DNA of 64,000 nt from Photobacterium iliopiscarium. GTDB lineage: Bacteria; Pseudomonadota; Gammaproteobacteria; Enterobacterales; Vibrionaceae. The stretch lies in the NCBI RefSeq assembly GCF_003026395.1, contig NZ_PYOO01000005.1, forward strand, positions 186,001 through 250,000, written 5' to 3'. How positions within the stretch are numbered: position 1 is the stretch's first letter; the number at the start of each line of letters is the position of its first letter. The translations under genes were made by a program, and so were the position numbers. The notes beneath the pieces are model-generated. The model was not told the DNA's origin. It searched no databases and saw nothing but the letters and a program-made list of their open reading frames with translations. Shown here piece by piece: positions 33,921 to 42,052 of the stretch.

Positions 33921-35807
33921 ATGGTAAATATCATTATTGACGGTAACACATTCAAGGTGAATCAAAGTCTAACCTTGCTCAACGCTGCAGAAGAATGTGG
34001 CATTACTATTCCATCGCTATGTAAAATAGACGGTTTTCATCACAACTGTGATTTATGTGACGTTGAGGTTGAACATCATGGCACAGTAAAAGCCTGCCGT
34101 ACCTATCCTACCGAAGGCATGGTCATTACAACAACATCGACCGCATTAATTCAACGTCGTAAACACGCTCTTGAACAGATTTTATCTGCACCCAATATCA
34201 GTTGCAGTGTGCCACCATGCCAAGTCGCTTGCCCAGCAGATGTTGATATTCAATCTTATCTCTATTTTATTGCCACCAATCAACCACAAAAAGCCATTGA
34301 AGTCATCAAAAAAACACTACCGATGCCATTGTCTATTGGTCGAGTGTGCCCCGCTTTTTGTGAAGCTAAATGTCAGCGTAAATTAGTAGATGGTTCAATT
34401 GCGATTCGACAAATAAAGCGCTATGCCGCAGATATTGATCTAGCATCGTTACATGCTTATACCCCAACAAAAAAATCCACTAAAACACAGCAGATTGCCA
34501 TTGTTGGTGCAGGTCCTGGTGGATTAAGTTGTGGTTATTTCTTAAGTAATGAAGGTTACAACGTCACTATTTTTGAGTCAATGCCTCAAGCTGGCGGTTG
34601 GTTACGTTACGGCATTCCAGAATACCGCTTACCTAAAGCTATTTTAGATCAAGAAATTGACATCATGTGCCGTAATGGTATGACGATTGAAACCAATAAA
34701 AAGCTGGGTACAGATTTTACGTTATCATCATTACAACACAACTATGATGCCGTTTGTTTAGCCGTTGGTGCTTCACTCGCCAGTGAAATGAATTATCAAG
34801 GTACCGATCTTAATGGGCATTATCTTGGGGTCGACTTTTTAAAAGATCAAATGCTTGATAAACACTGCATCATTGGTAAAAAAGTGGCCGTTATCGGTGG
34901 CGGCAATACCGCGATTGACTGCGCACGAACAGCATTACGTTTAGGGGCACATACCACCCTTATCTATCGTCGTACCCGTGAAGAAATGCCCGCTGAATCA
35001 TATGAAATTGAAGAAGCAGAACACGAAGGGGTTAACTTCTTATTTTTAACTAATCCTGTAGAAAATATTGCCGATGAAAATGGCCATATTTGCCAAGTAA
35101 AATTAGAAACCATGGCGCTTGGTAAACCTGACGCATCGGGTCGTTGTTCACCTAAAGCTACCGGTGAATATATCTATGCTGAATTTGATACCGTTATTGC
35201 TGCTGTCTCACAAAAAACAGATACGCGATTTTTAGATAACGATACAGTTAAATTACCTATCAACCGTTGGAATACGCTCGATACCGATGAACAGACAATG
35301 TATTCAGGCGTTGATAAGATTTTTGGTATTGGTGATTTTCGTCGAGGTCCTGCAACGGCTATTGAGGCGATTGCTGATGGACGTAAAGCAGCCCAAGCGA
35401 TTGATGCACAATTTGGTGGCAACATGGAAAAACTCTACACCGAGTCATTCCGTGAACGCAATGTGACACGTGGGCATTTAATTCGCCCTGATCATGTCGA
35501 CAAACTTAAAAACGTTATGCGTTCATTACTGTCAGATAATAATTCAACAGATATTGAAGTTCAACTTGAACATGCCTTAACACACGTTATGCGTAATCAA
35601 ATGTCAGAGCTGCACGTACATGCTCGTCATTTAAGTTTTAATGAAGTGGAAAAAGGTTATAGCCATCAAGCAGCGATGAATGAAGCAAAACGTTGCCTAA
35701 GTTGTGGTTGTCATGATGGTAATGACTGTAAATTACGTCATTACGCGACCGATTATCATATTGATAAGCAATTGATCATCAGTGGATTACGTCCTATTAG
35801 TGCTTAA
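33921..35807 (+). CDS. 2Fe-2S/Fe-S/FAD pyridine-nucleotide oxidoreductase fusion
   Basis: A 628-residue cytoplasmic enzyme. Residues 1-75 form a NuoG/plant-type 2Fe-2S domain (SLCKIDGFHHNCDLCDVEV and a later C in VKACRTYP). Residues about 90-170 are the cysteine-rich DPD/GltD-type 4Fe-4S domain (VPPCQVACPADVDIQ; RVCPAFCEAKCQ). Residues about 185-520 form two Rossmann folds: IAIVGAGPGGLSCGY for FAD and VAVIGGGNTAIDCARTALRLG for NAD(P)H, with the GltD-like IPEYRLPKAILDQEI. The C-terminus has another Cys group (AKRCLSCGCHDGNDCKLR). The family resembles the GltD small subunit, AegA and NADP-linked formate dehydrogenase beta subunits. No catalytic partner gene is adjacent, so the electron acceptor is unknown. 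Confidence 0.8.
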   Translation: MVNIIIDGNTFKVNQSLTLLNAAEECGITIPSLCKIDGFHHNCDLCDVEVEHHGTVKACRTYPTEGMVITTTSTALIQRRKHALEQILSAPNISCSVPPCQVACPADVDIQSYLYFIATNQPQKAIEVIKKTLPMPLSIGRVCPAFCEAKCQRKLVDGSIAIRQIKRYAADIDLASLHAYTPTKKSTKTQQIAIVGAGPGGLSCGYFLSNEGYNVTIFESMPQAGGWLRYGIPEYRLPKAILDQEIDIMCRNGMTIETNKKLGTDFTLSSLQHNYDAVCLAVGASLASEMNYQGTDLNGHYLGVDFLKDQMLDKHCIIGKKVAVIGGGNTAIDCARTALRLGAHTTLIYRRTREEMPAESYEIEEAEHEGVNFLFLTNPVENIADENGHICQVKLETMALGKPDASGRCSPKATGEYIYAEFDTVIAAVSQKTDTRFLDNDTVKLPINRWNTLDTDEQTMYSGVDKIFGIGDFRRGPATAIEAIADGRKAAQAIDAQFGGNMEKLYTESFRERNVTRGHLIRPDHVDKLKNVMRSLLSDNNSTDIEVQLEHALTHVMRNQMSELHVHARHLSFNEVEKGYSHQAAMNEAKRCLSCGCHDGNDCKLRHYATDYHIDKQLIISGLRPISA

Positions 35808-35828
35808 TCCTATCTGAAATAAACATAA

Positions 35829-35884
35829 AAAAGCCACTATCCGTTGTTGATAAAGCGACAACTTCACGATAGTGGCTATTTTTA
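35829..35884. terminator. Rho-independent terminator
   Basis: AAAAAGCCACTATC pairs with GATAGTGGCTATTTTT. It lies between the oxidoreductase and the convergent secreted-protein gene, and could serve both. Confidence 0.8.
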
Positions 35885-35930
35885 CATTAATACTTTCGTC
35901 GTTATTATCTTAACAAATGACGTTAACGAA

Positions 35931-38489
35931 TTACTTTAACGGTACTGGGTTTTCAGCAAAGTAACGTTCAACAATATTTATATCTGATGCGGGACGAGGC
36001 ACACGCATATTGTGCGCAACACCATTGTAAAGATCTTCTCTTGGCGTTTTATAAAAACTATTAATATTATCGTCTAAATATGGCAATTCTTGACGACGAA
36101 TCATCATTTGTTGGATATCTTGTGACATCCGTTGCATCCCAGTGGAATATGACGAAAAACTACTCGAATGGCTGCCCCAATGATGACCGAACTCGTGGCC
36201 TACAACGCCTATACCTGATTTGTAGTAATGAGCATAATAGTTCCAAGTATCAATACCTAAAACATCGCCACCACCCAAACCACCACCGATAGTTGTAACA
36301 CCTAAACGAATACCACCACGTTCCATAAACTCTTTGAATATACGTTGGTAATCATCACTATTAAAATAGCCACCTGGCGCATAAACAGGGCCCGCATTAC
36401 CATAAAACTCATGCTCACCGCCACCAATACTTTGCTTATAATTAAACCATAAATGTTCAAACTCAGGGCTGTTAATCACATAAGCAAAGTTAGCCATGAT
36501 AATCATCCACTCACGCGCATAAACAGGCGTTATTTTCTCCCAATGACCATCTGCTCGAGAATATTTACCAAAACTTAAACTCCACTTCATACGGAAATCA
36601 GTGATCTTTTTAACAAATTCATCAGTTTCAGATGTTAAACGAATATCAAGTAAGTCACTTGGTAGATAACTAACATCACCAATACCATAGAAAGAAACGG
36701 ATTGAGTTCCATCAGAAGTAGGATAAGCATAATTATCAACTACTTTTTGTTCTATCGTATATTGGTTAAAAGCAGGTAATTGATCGACAGAACCCAATGT
36801 TAACCAAGTATCACTGCCTTTAAACTGCGCTTCAACATTAAGATTTGATGTTTCTTGAGCGGCATAACTTGTCAGTGCCAAATGGGTCTTATCTTGTTTA
36901 CCTGATAGTAAACGATTAATTCGTACGGAGTGATTTTCAGTGAGGCTTTCCCAACTCTCTCCATCAAATAATAATGGCGTTCTAACGACATTTTCAGCCA
37001 TAAGATCAATAGCTGTCGGCGTTTCGCCAACAGTATTCGACAAGTGCATTTTTATTAATTCAATATCAGCCAATAATATTGTATTACCTTGTAGCATTGC
37101 TAATGTTTGATCTTCTGCTGCTAAATCAAAAGATGCTGTTAACGTCTTTTCTTTATTTTCAATTTGATCAAAATACTTAACCATGTTTTGATCTGCTACT
37201 GCGATATTTTCAGCATCATTAAAATGTAATTTACCCTTTGAATATACATTTAATTGACCATTTTTATCTGCTGTATAAACATCACCATTCTTTGTTTCAT
37301 AAACATTACGTTTGAAATATGTTGTATATTTTGGTTCAACTAATTCAGTACTTTTTTCAAGATTCGCAATGTCATAAACATAAGTTGCTGTATTATCAAA
37401 TGAAGCAATAAGTTCATTACCAACAACTTCTAATTTTATATTGCGTAATATATTATTACTTTCAGGCAGACTTAAAAATGCATGTTTTGACGCGCGCTTA
37501 TGATTACTTTCCGTTGCATCACTTTGATTATAAACAGAAATTTTACCTGTAATATCTGCAACAAAAATATAATTATCATTTGCTGCAACAGCATAAGGAT
37601 GCGTTAATGTCGTGTTGAATGTATTACCAGACCACGTACCGGTACCTAATGACATAATAATCTGATCGTCATTCTGTGTATCATAAATATCAACACGGTT
37701 TGACGATAATGACGCAACATATAAACGATTGTTATGCTCTGTAATATCACTGACTATACGGTATGTTTCCGCAACACCATTTTTAGTAAACCCTGTAATT
37801 GGCGTTAATGGTTGCTGAGTTTTCAAATCAAAACGATCAATACGAGAAAATGTACTGTTTGTATTACCGACATACACTTTATCATTAATCACTGCGATCG
37901 ATTCAGGCGCAAAGTCGCGGGCTTGTTGATAACCAAAACTAGAGAAGTCGAGTTTTTTTGCCGAGCCTAAAAATTGGGTAATAGATAATTTCTCATTATC
38001 TTCAATAGCACATGATGCCGTTTCAATAACAAGGTGACTATCCCCGACTGGCGTGGCAATTAGATTATTAGGTGAATATTCAATTAAACAGCCATTACCA
38101 TAATCATAATTACCAAATATTTTATTAACCATCACGATACCAAGATCGTACCAAGTCAATTCCCAGTCTGATCCTATAAAGTCAAACACATTTCTAAAAC
38201 GCGTTTCATCAGTAAAAGTAGGTGTAGGAAAATCAAACTGAATATAATTATCATCATTAAGACGATAATTTATACCGTTAATGCTGATATTACGCTGACC
38301 ATCAATAATAACTATATTATTTTCATCTTGAGCTAATAACCGAATTTGTTCTATTTTATCATTAACTTTATTATAAATAGTTTGAGATTCAGATTTAATA
38401 TATTCATCAGAAGTAATATAGTTAGATGCAGATACGTTAATACTGAATAATGCTGCTGCAATCGATAGTACAATCACTTTTTTTTTCAT
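35931..38489 (-). CDS. Large secreted protein with HEFGHH zinc-protease motif
   Basis: About 852 residues. The signal peptide is MKKKVIVLSIAAALFSINVSA, and the start at 38489 is fixed by GGAGG eight bases upstream. After an N-terminal domain, residues about 180-470 show repeated beta-strand units (ESIAVINDKVYVGNT; ITEHNNRLYVASLSSN; VAANDNYIFVADITG) like a beta-propeller. The C-terminal 250 residues include SIGGGEHEFYGNAGPVYAPG and, near residue 765, GVVGHEFGHHWGSHS, an HExxH zinc site. The context resembles M60-like mucin-binding/degrading peptidases, but I cannot identify the third zinc ligand and do not claim the family. It is probably exported and could act on host glycoproteins or matrix. 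Monocistronic. Confidence 0.7.
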   Translation of the reverse strand: MKKKVIVLSIAAALFSINVSASNYITSDEYIKSESQTIYNKVNDKIEQIRLLAQDENNIVIIDGQRNISINGINYRLNDDNYIQFDFPTPTFTDETRFRNVFDFIGSDWELTWYDLGIVMVNKIFGNYDYGNGCLIEYSPNNLIATPVGDSHLVIETASCAIEDNEKLSITQFLGSAKKLDFSSFGYQQARDFAPESIAVINDKVYVGNTNSTFSRIDRFDLKTQQPLTPITGFTKNGVAETYRIVSDITEHNNRLYVASLSSNRVDIYDTQNDDQIIMSLGTGTWSGNTFNTTLTHPYAVAANDNYIFVADITGKISVYNQSDATESNHKRASKHAFLSLPESNNILRNIKLEVVGNELIASFDNTATYVYDIANLEKSTELVEPKYTTYFKRNVYETKNGDVYTADKNGQLNVYSKGKLHFNDAENIAVADQNMVKYFDQIENKEKTLTASFDLAAEDQTLAMLQGNTILLADIELIKMHLSNTVGETPTAIDLMAENVVRTPLLFDGESWESLTENHSVRINRLLSGKQDKTHLALTSYAAQETSNLNVEAQFKGSDTWLTLGSVDQLPAFNQYTIEQKVVDNYAYPTSDGTQSVSFYGIGDVSYLPSDLLDIRLTSETDEFVKKITDFRMKWSLSFGKYSRADGHWEKITPVYAREWMIIMANFAYVINSPEFEHLWFNYKQSIGGGEHEFYGNAGPVYAPGGYFNSDDYQRIFKEFMERGGIRLGVTTIGGGLGGGDVLGIDTWNYYAHYYKSGIGVVGHEFGHHWGSHSSSFSSYSTGMQRMSQDIQQMMIRRQELPYLDDNINSFYKTPREDLYNGVAHNMRVPRPASDINIVERYFAENPVPLK

Positions 38490-38776
38490 ACGCCTAGCCT
38501 CCATGTAATATTTGGCCAGTATGCATGTTGTTTTTTACTTTACAATATGATTTTTCTTCTTTATTTAAAATAGCCCTTTTTGATATATATATTTTATAAT
38601 TAATTCTTTAAAAGAATATATAAATAACAACAAATGACCATAAGGAATTACTCACGCTAGACCTATATGATAAATTTATTTAATCAATAAGATAAAAATA
38701 TAGGTTTTATATGTATCATTAATATTCCTACCTGCAATAAAAATTAATTTATTACATAATATTTAAAGGGAAAATA

Positions 38777-38890
<114 letters not shown>

Positions 38891-38917
<27 letters not shown>

Positions 38918-39181
38918 TTTCACATATTCAAACAATTTGTATTCTTCAGCTGTTGTTAAAAAATTCTGAAAATGTGTACTTGCTAAATGCTCATCAAGGT
39001 GCGCTTGAGAAAGCCACACTTCTTGCATTACAAATAAACCCTCTACGTTTTGATCAGCAAATAACTGATAACTCTCACAGCCTTTCTCTAAATGTGTCGG
39101 TGCAATCAGCGATTCTAATAGTGCTTGTGCTTTTTCAAGACAATTAGGATTTGCTTTGATTTCTGCTAATAAATAAATCAT
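38891..39181 (-). CDS. Antibiotic-biosynthesis-monooxygenase (ABM) domain protein
   Basis: A 96-residue ferredoxin-like alpha/beta protein (MIYLLAEIKANPNCLEKAQ; HLEKGCESYQLFAD; LFVMQEVWLSQAHLDEHLAS; HFQNFL), the common YgiN-like ABM fold. Family members are quinol or small-molecule monooxygenases without cofactors. It starts three bases after the nfsB stop, so the two form an operon and may act together on quinone- or nitro-type compounds. Confidence 0.85.
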
Positions 39182-39184
39182 GGG

Positions 39185-39838
39185 TTAACACTCCGTAAAA
39201 ATTTTCGTATCAGACCAACGTGATTTTGGCACGTTAGCATTAAAATCATCAGCACTATGATAGCCAACAGGCACTATCACCAAACTGGTAAAACCTTGTG
39301 CGCTTAGATTAAATTCTTTATCTAAAACATCACGATCAAAACCTTCAATCGGCACGGCGTCAATGCCCATGGCTGCAACACCTAATAATAGTGAACCAAT
39401 ATTCAAGTACACTTGTTTTTGCATCCATTGATCTGCATCGCCTAGGGTTTTTCGATGTAAATCAACAAAGAAGTTACGTCCATCAACCATACGTTGTTTT
39501 GATTGTTCATTAGAAAAACGACCATCTTGCTGTTCAGACGCTAATAAGTCATTTAGATAGTCATCATTAATGGTTGTTTTTGAGCAAAAAACTAACACAT
39601 GTGATGCATCTATTATTTTTGGCTTATTGAAGACATAAGGGCCTTCAGCCGATTTTGCTATACGCTGCTTGGCATCATCCGTTGCAGCAACGATAACATG
39701 CCAAGGTTGTGAATTCACACTAGAAGCACTTAGTCGAATCAACGCTTTAATTTGTTGTAATTGATCATCAGTTAGCTTACGAGAAGGATCAAAAACTTTG
39801 GTTGAATAGCGTTTGTTGGCAGCATCAACAATACTCAT
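39185..39838 (-). CDS. nfsB: Oxygen-insensitive NAD(P)H nitroreductase / dihydropteridine reductase, NfsB type
   Basis: A 217-residue FMN enzyme that aligns with E. coli NfsB throughout: KRYSTKVFDPSRKLTDDQ (RxSTK FMN-phosphate site), SSVNSQPWHVIVAA, YLNIGSLLLGVAAMGIDAVP (G-V-A-A-x-G-x-D-A-V-P, FMN/dimer region), EGFD and VPVGYHSADDFNANVPKSR. It reduces nitroaromatics and quinones by two electrons. First gene of a two-gene operon. Confidence 0.93.
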   Translation of the reverse strand: MSIVDAANKRYSTKVFDPSRKLTDDQLQQIKALIRLSASSVNSQPWHVIVAATDDAKQRIAKSAEGPYVFNKPKIIDASHVLVFCSKTTINDDYLNDLLASEQQDGRFSNEQSKQRMVDGRNFFVDLHRKTLGDADQWMQKQVYLNIGSLLLGVAAMGIDAVPIEGFDRDVLDKEFNLSAQGFTSLVIVPVGYHSADDFNANVPKSRWSDTKIFTEC

Positions 39839-39968
39839 ATTATTTTCCTAGTGCGGTATATTCGTTAAGTAGACACCATACTCTTTCATGATAAAAAGGA
39901 AAACCTATCTAACCACTCGATTTTCCAAACTCATATTGAATATCGAATAACACTCCGTCACACATCAA

Positions 39969-40820
39969 TTAACTTAATGCTTGCTCATCATTGATCATCT
40001 TAAATCCAGCTTGACGCCCTAATTCATAGCCTGCATTTAGCTTATTTACATCGCGCGTTAACCGCTTAATCAAAAAATCTTTATTCGGTACAATCGCGGT
40101 AATACGACAATCAGCTGGAGGATTACGAATAAAATATAATGCCTTGTTATAGCGCGATTCTTTGGTGAGAAACTCTTGACCAAATACAGGGGTTGTTTTG
40201 AATATCTTACGCGTTAACCAAGGAACTTGATGACTATGGACAAAATTAGCCTGTGCATGGGATAAAATAACCGTAATATCACGCGCGCCACGACGATAAG
40301 CTTCAATAACAGGAATAGGATCAGCGATACCACCATCACTCATGGCAATACCATCCACTTTAGGGAAATTACGGTAAACAATGGGTAAAGCACATGTTGC
40401 TGTCATCAAACTTTGTAAGTTATCACGCTTCACTTCAATATAGTCAGCATCACCCGTAACGATATTTGTCGTTGTGGCAAATAGAGGGATCCCTTGGCTT
40501 TCATATTTATCAATTTCTAATGGTAAGTTATTAATACTTTCAGACCATAGCCAATCAATATCTATAAGATTGCCGCCTTTAGCAAAACGAAAATAATTAA
40601 TAAATGACTTACTACGTGCATACTCTGTAATTACTTGATAATTGCGCTTATGGTTTTTACATAAGTAACCCATTAGCACCATTGATCCAGCAGACACACC
40701 AATCGTAAAATCAAATGGATTATAATTTTTTTCAAGAAAAGCATCTAAAACACCCGTGGCAAAAATACCACGCATCGCTCCACCTTCAACAACTAAAGCA
40801 CGCTTAGGTGTATCATTCAT
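39969..40820 (-). CDS. Patatin-like phospholipase, YjjU type
   Basis: About 283 residues with the patatin Ser-Asp dyad: oxyanion loop VEGGAMRGIFATGVLD, nucleophile GVSAGSMVL (G-x-S-x-G), and MSDGGIADPIPV (D-G-G). FRFAKGGNLIDIDWLW matches the E. coli YjjU region RFVRGGNLIDLDW. It is a cytoplasmic lipid acyl hydrolase; the substrate is unknown. The ATG at 40820 is nine bases after AAGGAT; the ATG at 40826 is too close to it. Monocistronic. Confidence 0.88.
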   Translation of the reverse strand: MNDTPKRALVVEGGAMRGIFATGVLDAFLEKNYNPFDFTIGVSAGSMVLMGYLCKNHKRNYQVITEYARSKSFINYFRFAKGGNLIDIDWLWSESINNLPLEIDKYESQGIPLFATTTNIVTGDADYIEVKRDNLQSLMTATCALPIVYRNFPKVDGIAMSDGGIADPIPVIEAYRRGARDITVILSHAQANFVHSHQVPWLTRKIFKTTPVFGQEFLTKESRYNKALYFIRNPPADCRITAIVPNKDFLIKRLTRDVNKLNAGYELGRQAGFKMINDEQALS

Positions 40821-41049
40821 AAACATTATCCTTATAAGTCATGAACCAATTACTATTTAATTGCATATAGAATTAGAATATCAATATAAGACTAATATTA
40901 CTGCACACAACAACAGAAAAGCCCACTTTATATTGCATATTTAATTTTAATGATCATATTCCGAGTAAAAATCACAACGGTATATCTTATAAATACATCA
41001 GTTATTTCAACCTATAAAAACAAAGTACAGCAACATTTAACAATAAAAA

Positions 41050-41307
41050 TCAATCAGTTATACTGATCGCATTAATAAAGCAAGCTCCAATGCATTGCTG
41101 ACAAAGCGTACATTTTTCAGCATCAATACTAGGTTTCTTATCTACTTGCCAAAGTATTGCTTGTTCAGAACAAATATCAATACAACTTTCACAATAACCA
41201 TAAAGATTATCGCACGTATTGCTAATAACCAATTGAGGTTTATTCACTGGTGGTCGTGCAAATTGAGTAAATAATTGACGCCGACTATATTGCTTTGATT
41301 CACGCAT
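41050..41307 (-). CDS. Short NapF-like 2[4Fe-4S] ferredoxin
   Basis: About 85 residues from the ATG at 41307 (MRESKQYSRRQLFTQFARP, the NapF-style start). Two cluster motifs follow: CESCIDICSEQA with a preceding Cys, and CTLCQQCIGACFINA. E. coli NapF has about 164 residues and more clusters, so this is a half-length version. The start overlaps the TorD-like stop by 8 bp (TAATGCGTGA). A role in maturation or cofactor loading of the neighbouring molybdoenzyme is inferred from context. Confidence 0.8.
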   Translation of the reverse strand: MRESKQYSRRQLFTQFARPPVNKPQLVISNTCDNLYGYCESCIDICSEQAILWQVDKKPSIDAEKCTLCQQCIGACFINAISITD

Positions 41308-41905
41308 TAAAATAGAGCTTACTCGGTATAATTTCAGCATTAAACTCTTGCGCAAGAGCCATAATAAATGCTTGACCTAACTCAGCTAATTCCCTGTAAG
41401 CGCCAACAGGTGCGGCTTGTTGAAGTAAGGTCAAATAATGTGGAGCCCAAGGTAATAAATGTATTGATAACAACTCAGTGACAGCATCAAATTTATTATC
41501 TTCAATTAAACTGGCGATCACCATTAACATCAACCCAAATTGATCTTCAGGTTCATTATGATTAACTTCAAACTTAATGCCGTATTGCTGTAAAAATTGT
41601 CGAAAATGAAGCGTTGAATCACCAAAAACTACCGATTCTTTATCTAAATACACCGATCCCCACGGTGGTGCTTTCATCTCTCCTACCCCCGTGAATAATT
41701 CATCATGCCACACAGATAAAGTATGGGGATCCGTTGCCGAAATTGCTGCTGTCGTGGTGTCGAACTGAGTAAAACCCGAGTGGTCCAGTTTTAATATTGC
41801 ATTAATACCTACCGTTTCATATTGGCTTGGATGGTAATAAAACAACCCTCCAATAACTCGACTCAATATTTTTATATTTTCCATATCTCTACAAATGAAC
41901 ATCAT
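41300..41905 (-). CDS. TorD/DmsD-family molybdoenzyme chaperone
   Basis: About 200 residues, all-helical. The C-terminal part LLSIHLLPWAPHYLTLLQQ contains the family's H-x3-W-x-P motif. Family members bind the twin-arginine signal of DmsA/TorA and hold the apoenzyme for cofactor insertion. It is divergent from dmsA, so DmsA is the likely client. The start is uncertain: ATG 41905, 41902 or 41884 (MENIKILSRVIGGL), and none has a good Shine-Dalgarno. Confidence 0.82.
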   Translation of the reverse strand: MMFICRDMENIKILSRVIGGLFYYHPSQYETVGINAILKLDHSGFTQFDTTTAAISATDPHTLSVWHDELFTGVGEMKAPPWGSVYLDKESVVFGDSTLHFRQFLQQYGIKFEVNHNEPEDQFGLMLMVIASLIEDNKFDAVTELLSIHLLPWAPHYLTLLQQAAPVGAYRELAELGQAFIMALAQEFNAEIIPSKLYFNA

Positions 41906-41967
41906 TTCTCATAGTCTATTAATTTATACCATTAACCCAATAATGCTTTGAAACTATCTTACATATA

Positions 41968-41981
41968 TTGACGTAAAACAA
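41968..41981. promoter_or_regulatory. FNR-like box in the dms divergent promoter
   Basis: TTGACGTAAAACAA matches TTGAT-N4-ATCAA at 8 of 10 positions. It lies 71 bp before dmsA and about 60 bp before the torD-like gene. A second partial palindrome TGATAATTTTATCA lies at 41986-41999. Anaerobic induction by FNR is typical of dms operons. Confidence 0.45.
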
Positions 41982-42052
41982 TAAATGATAATTTTATCAA
42001 GGCATACTTTTGTCCCTCATAAAACAAAAAAGCAATATCTTAAGGATGTAAT

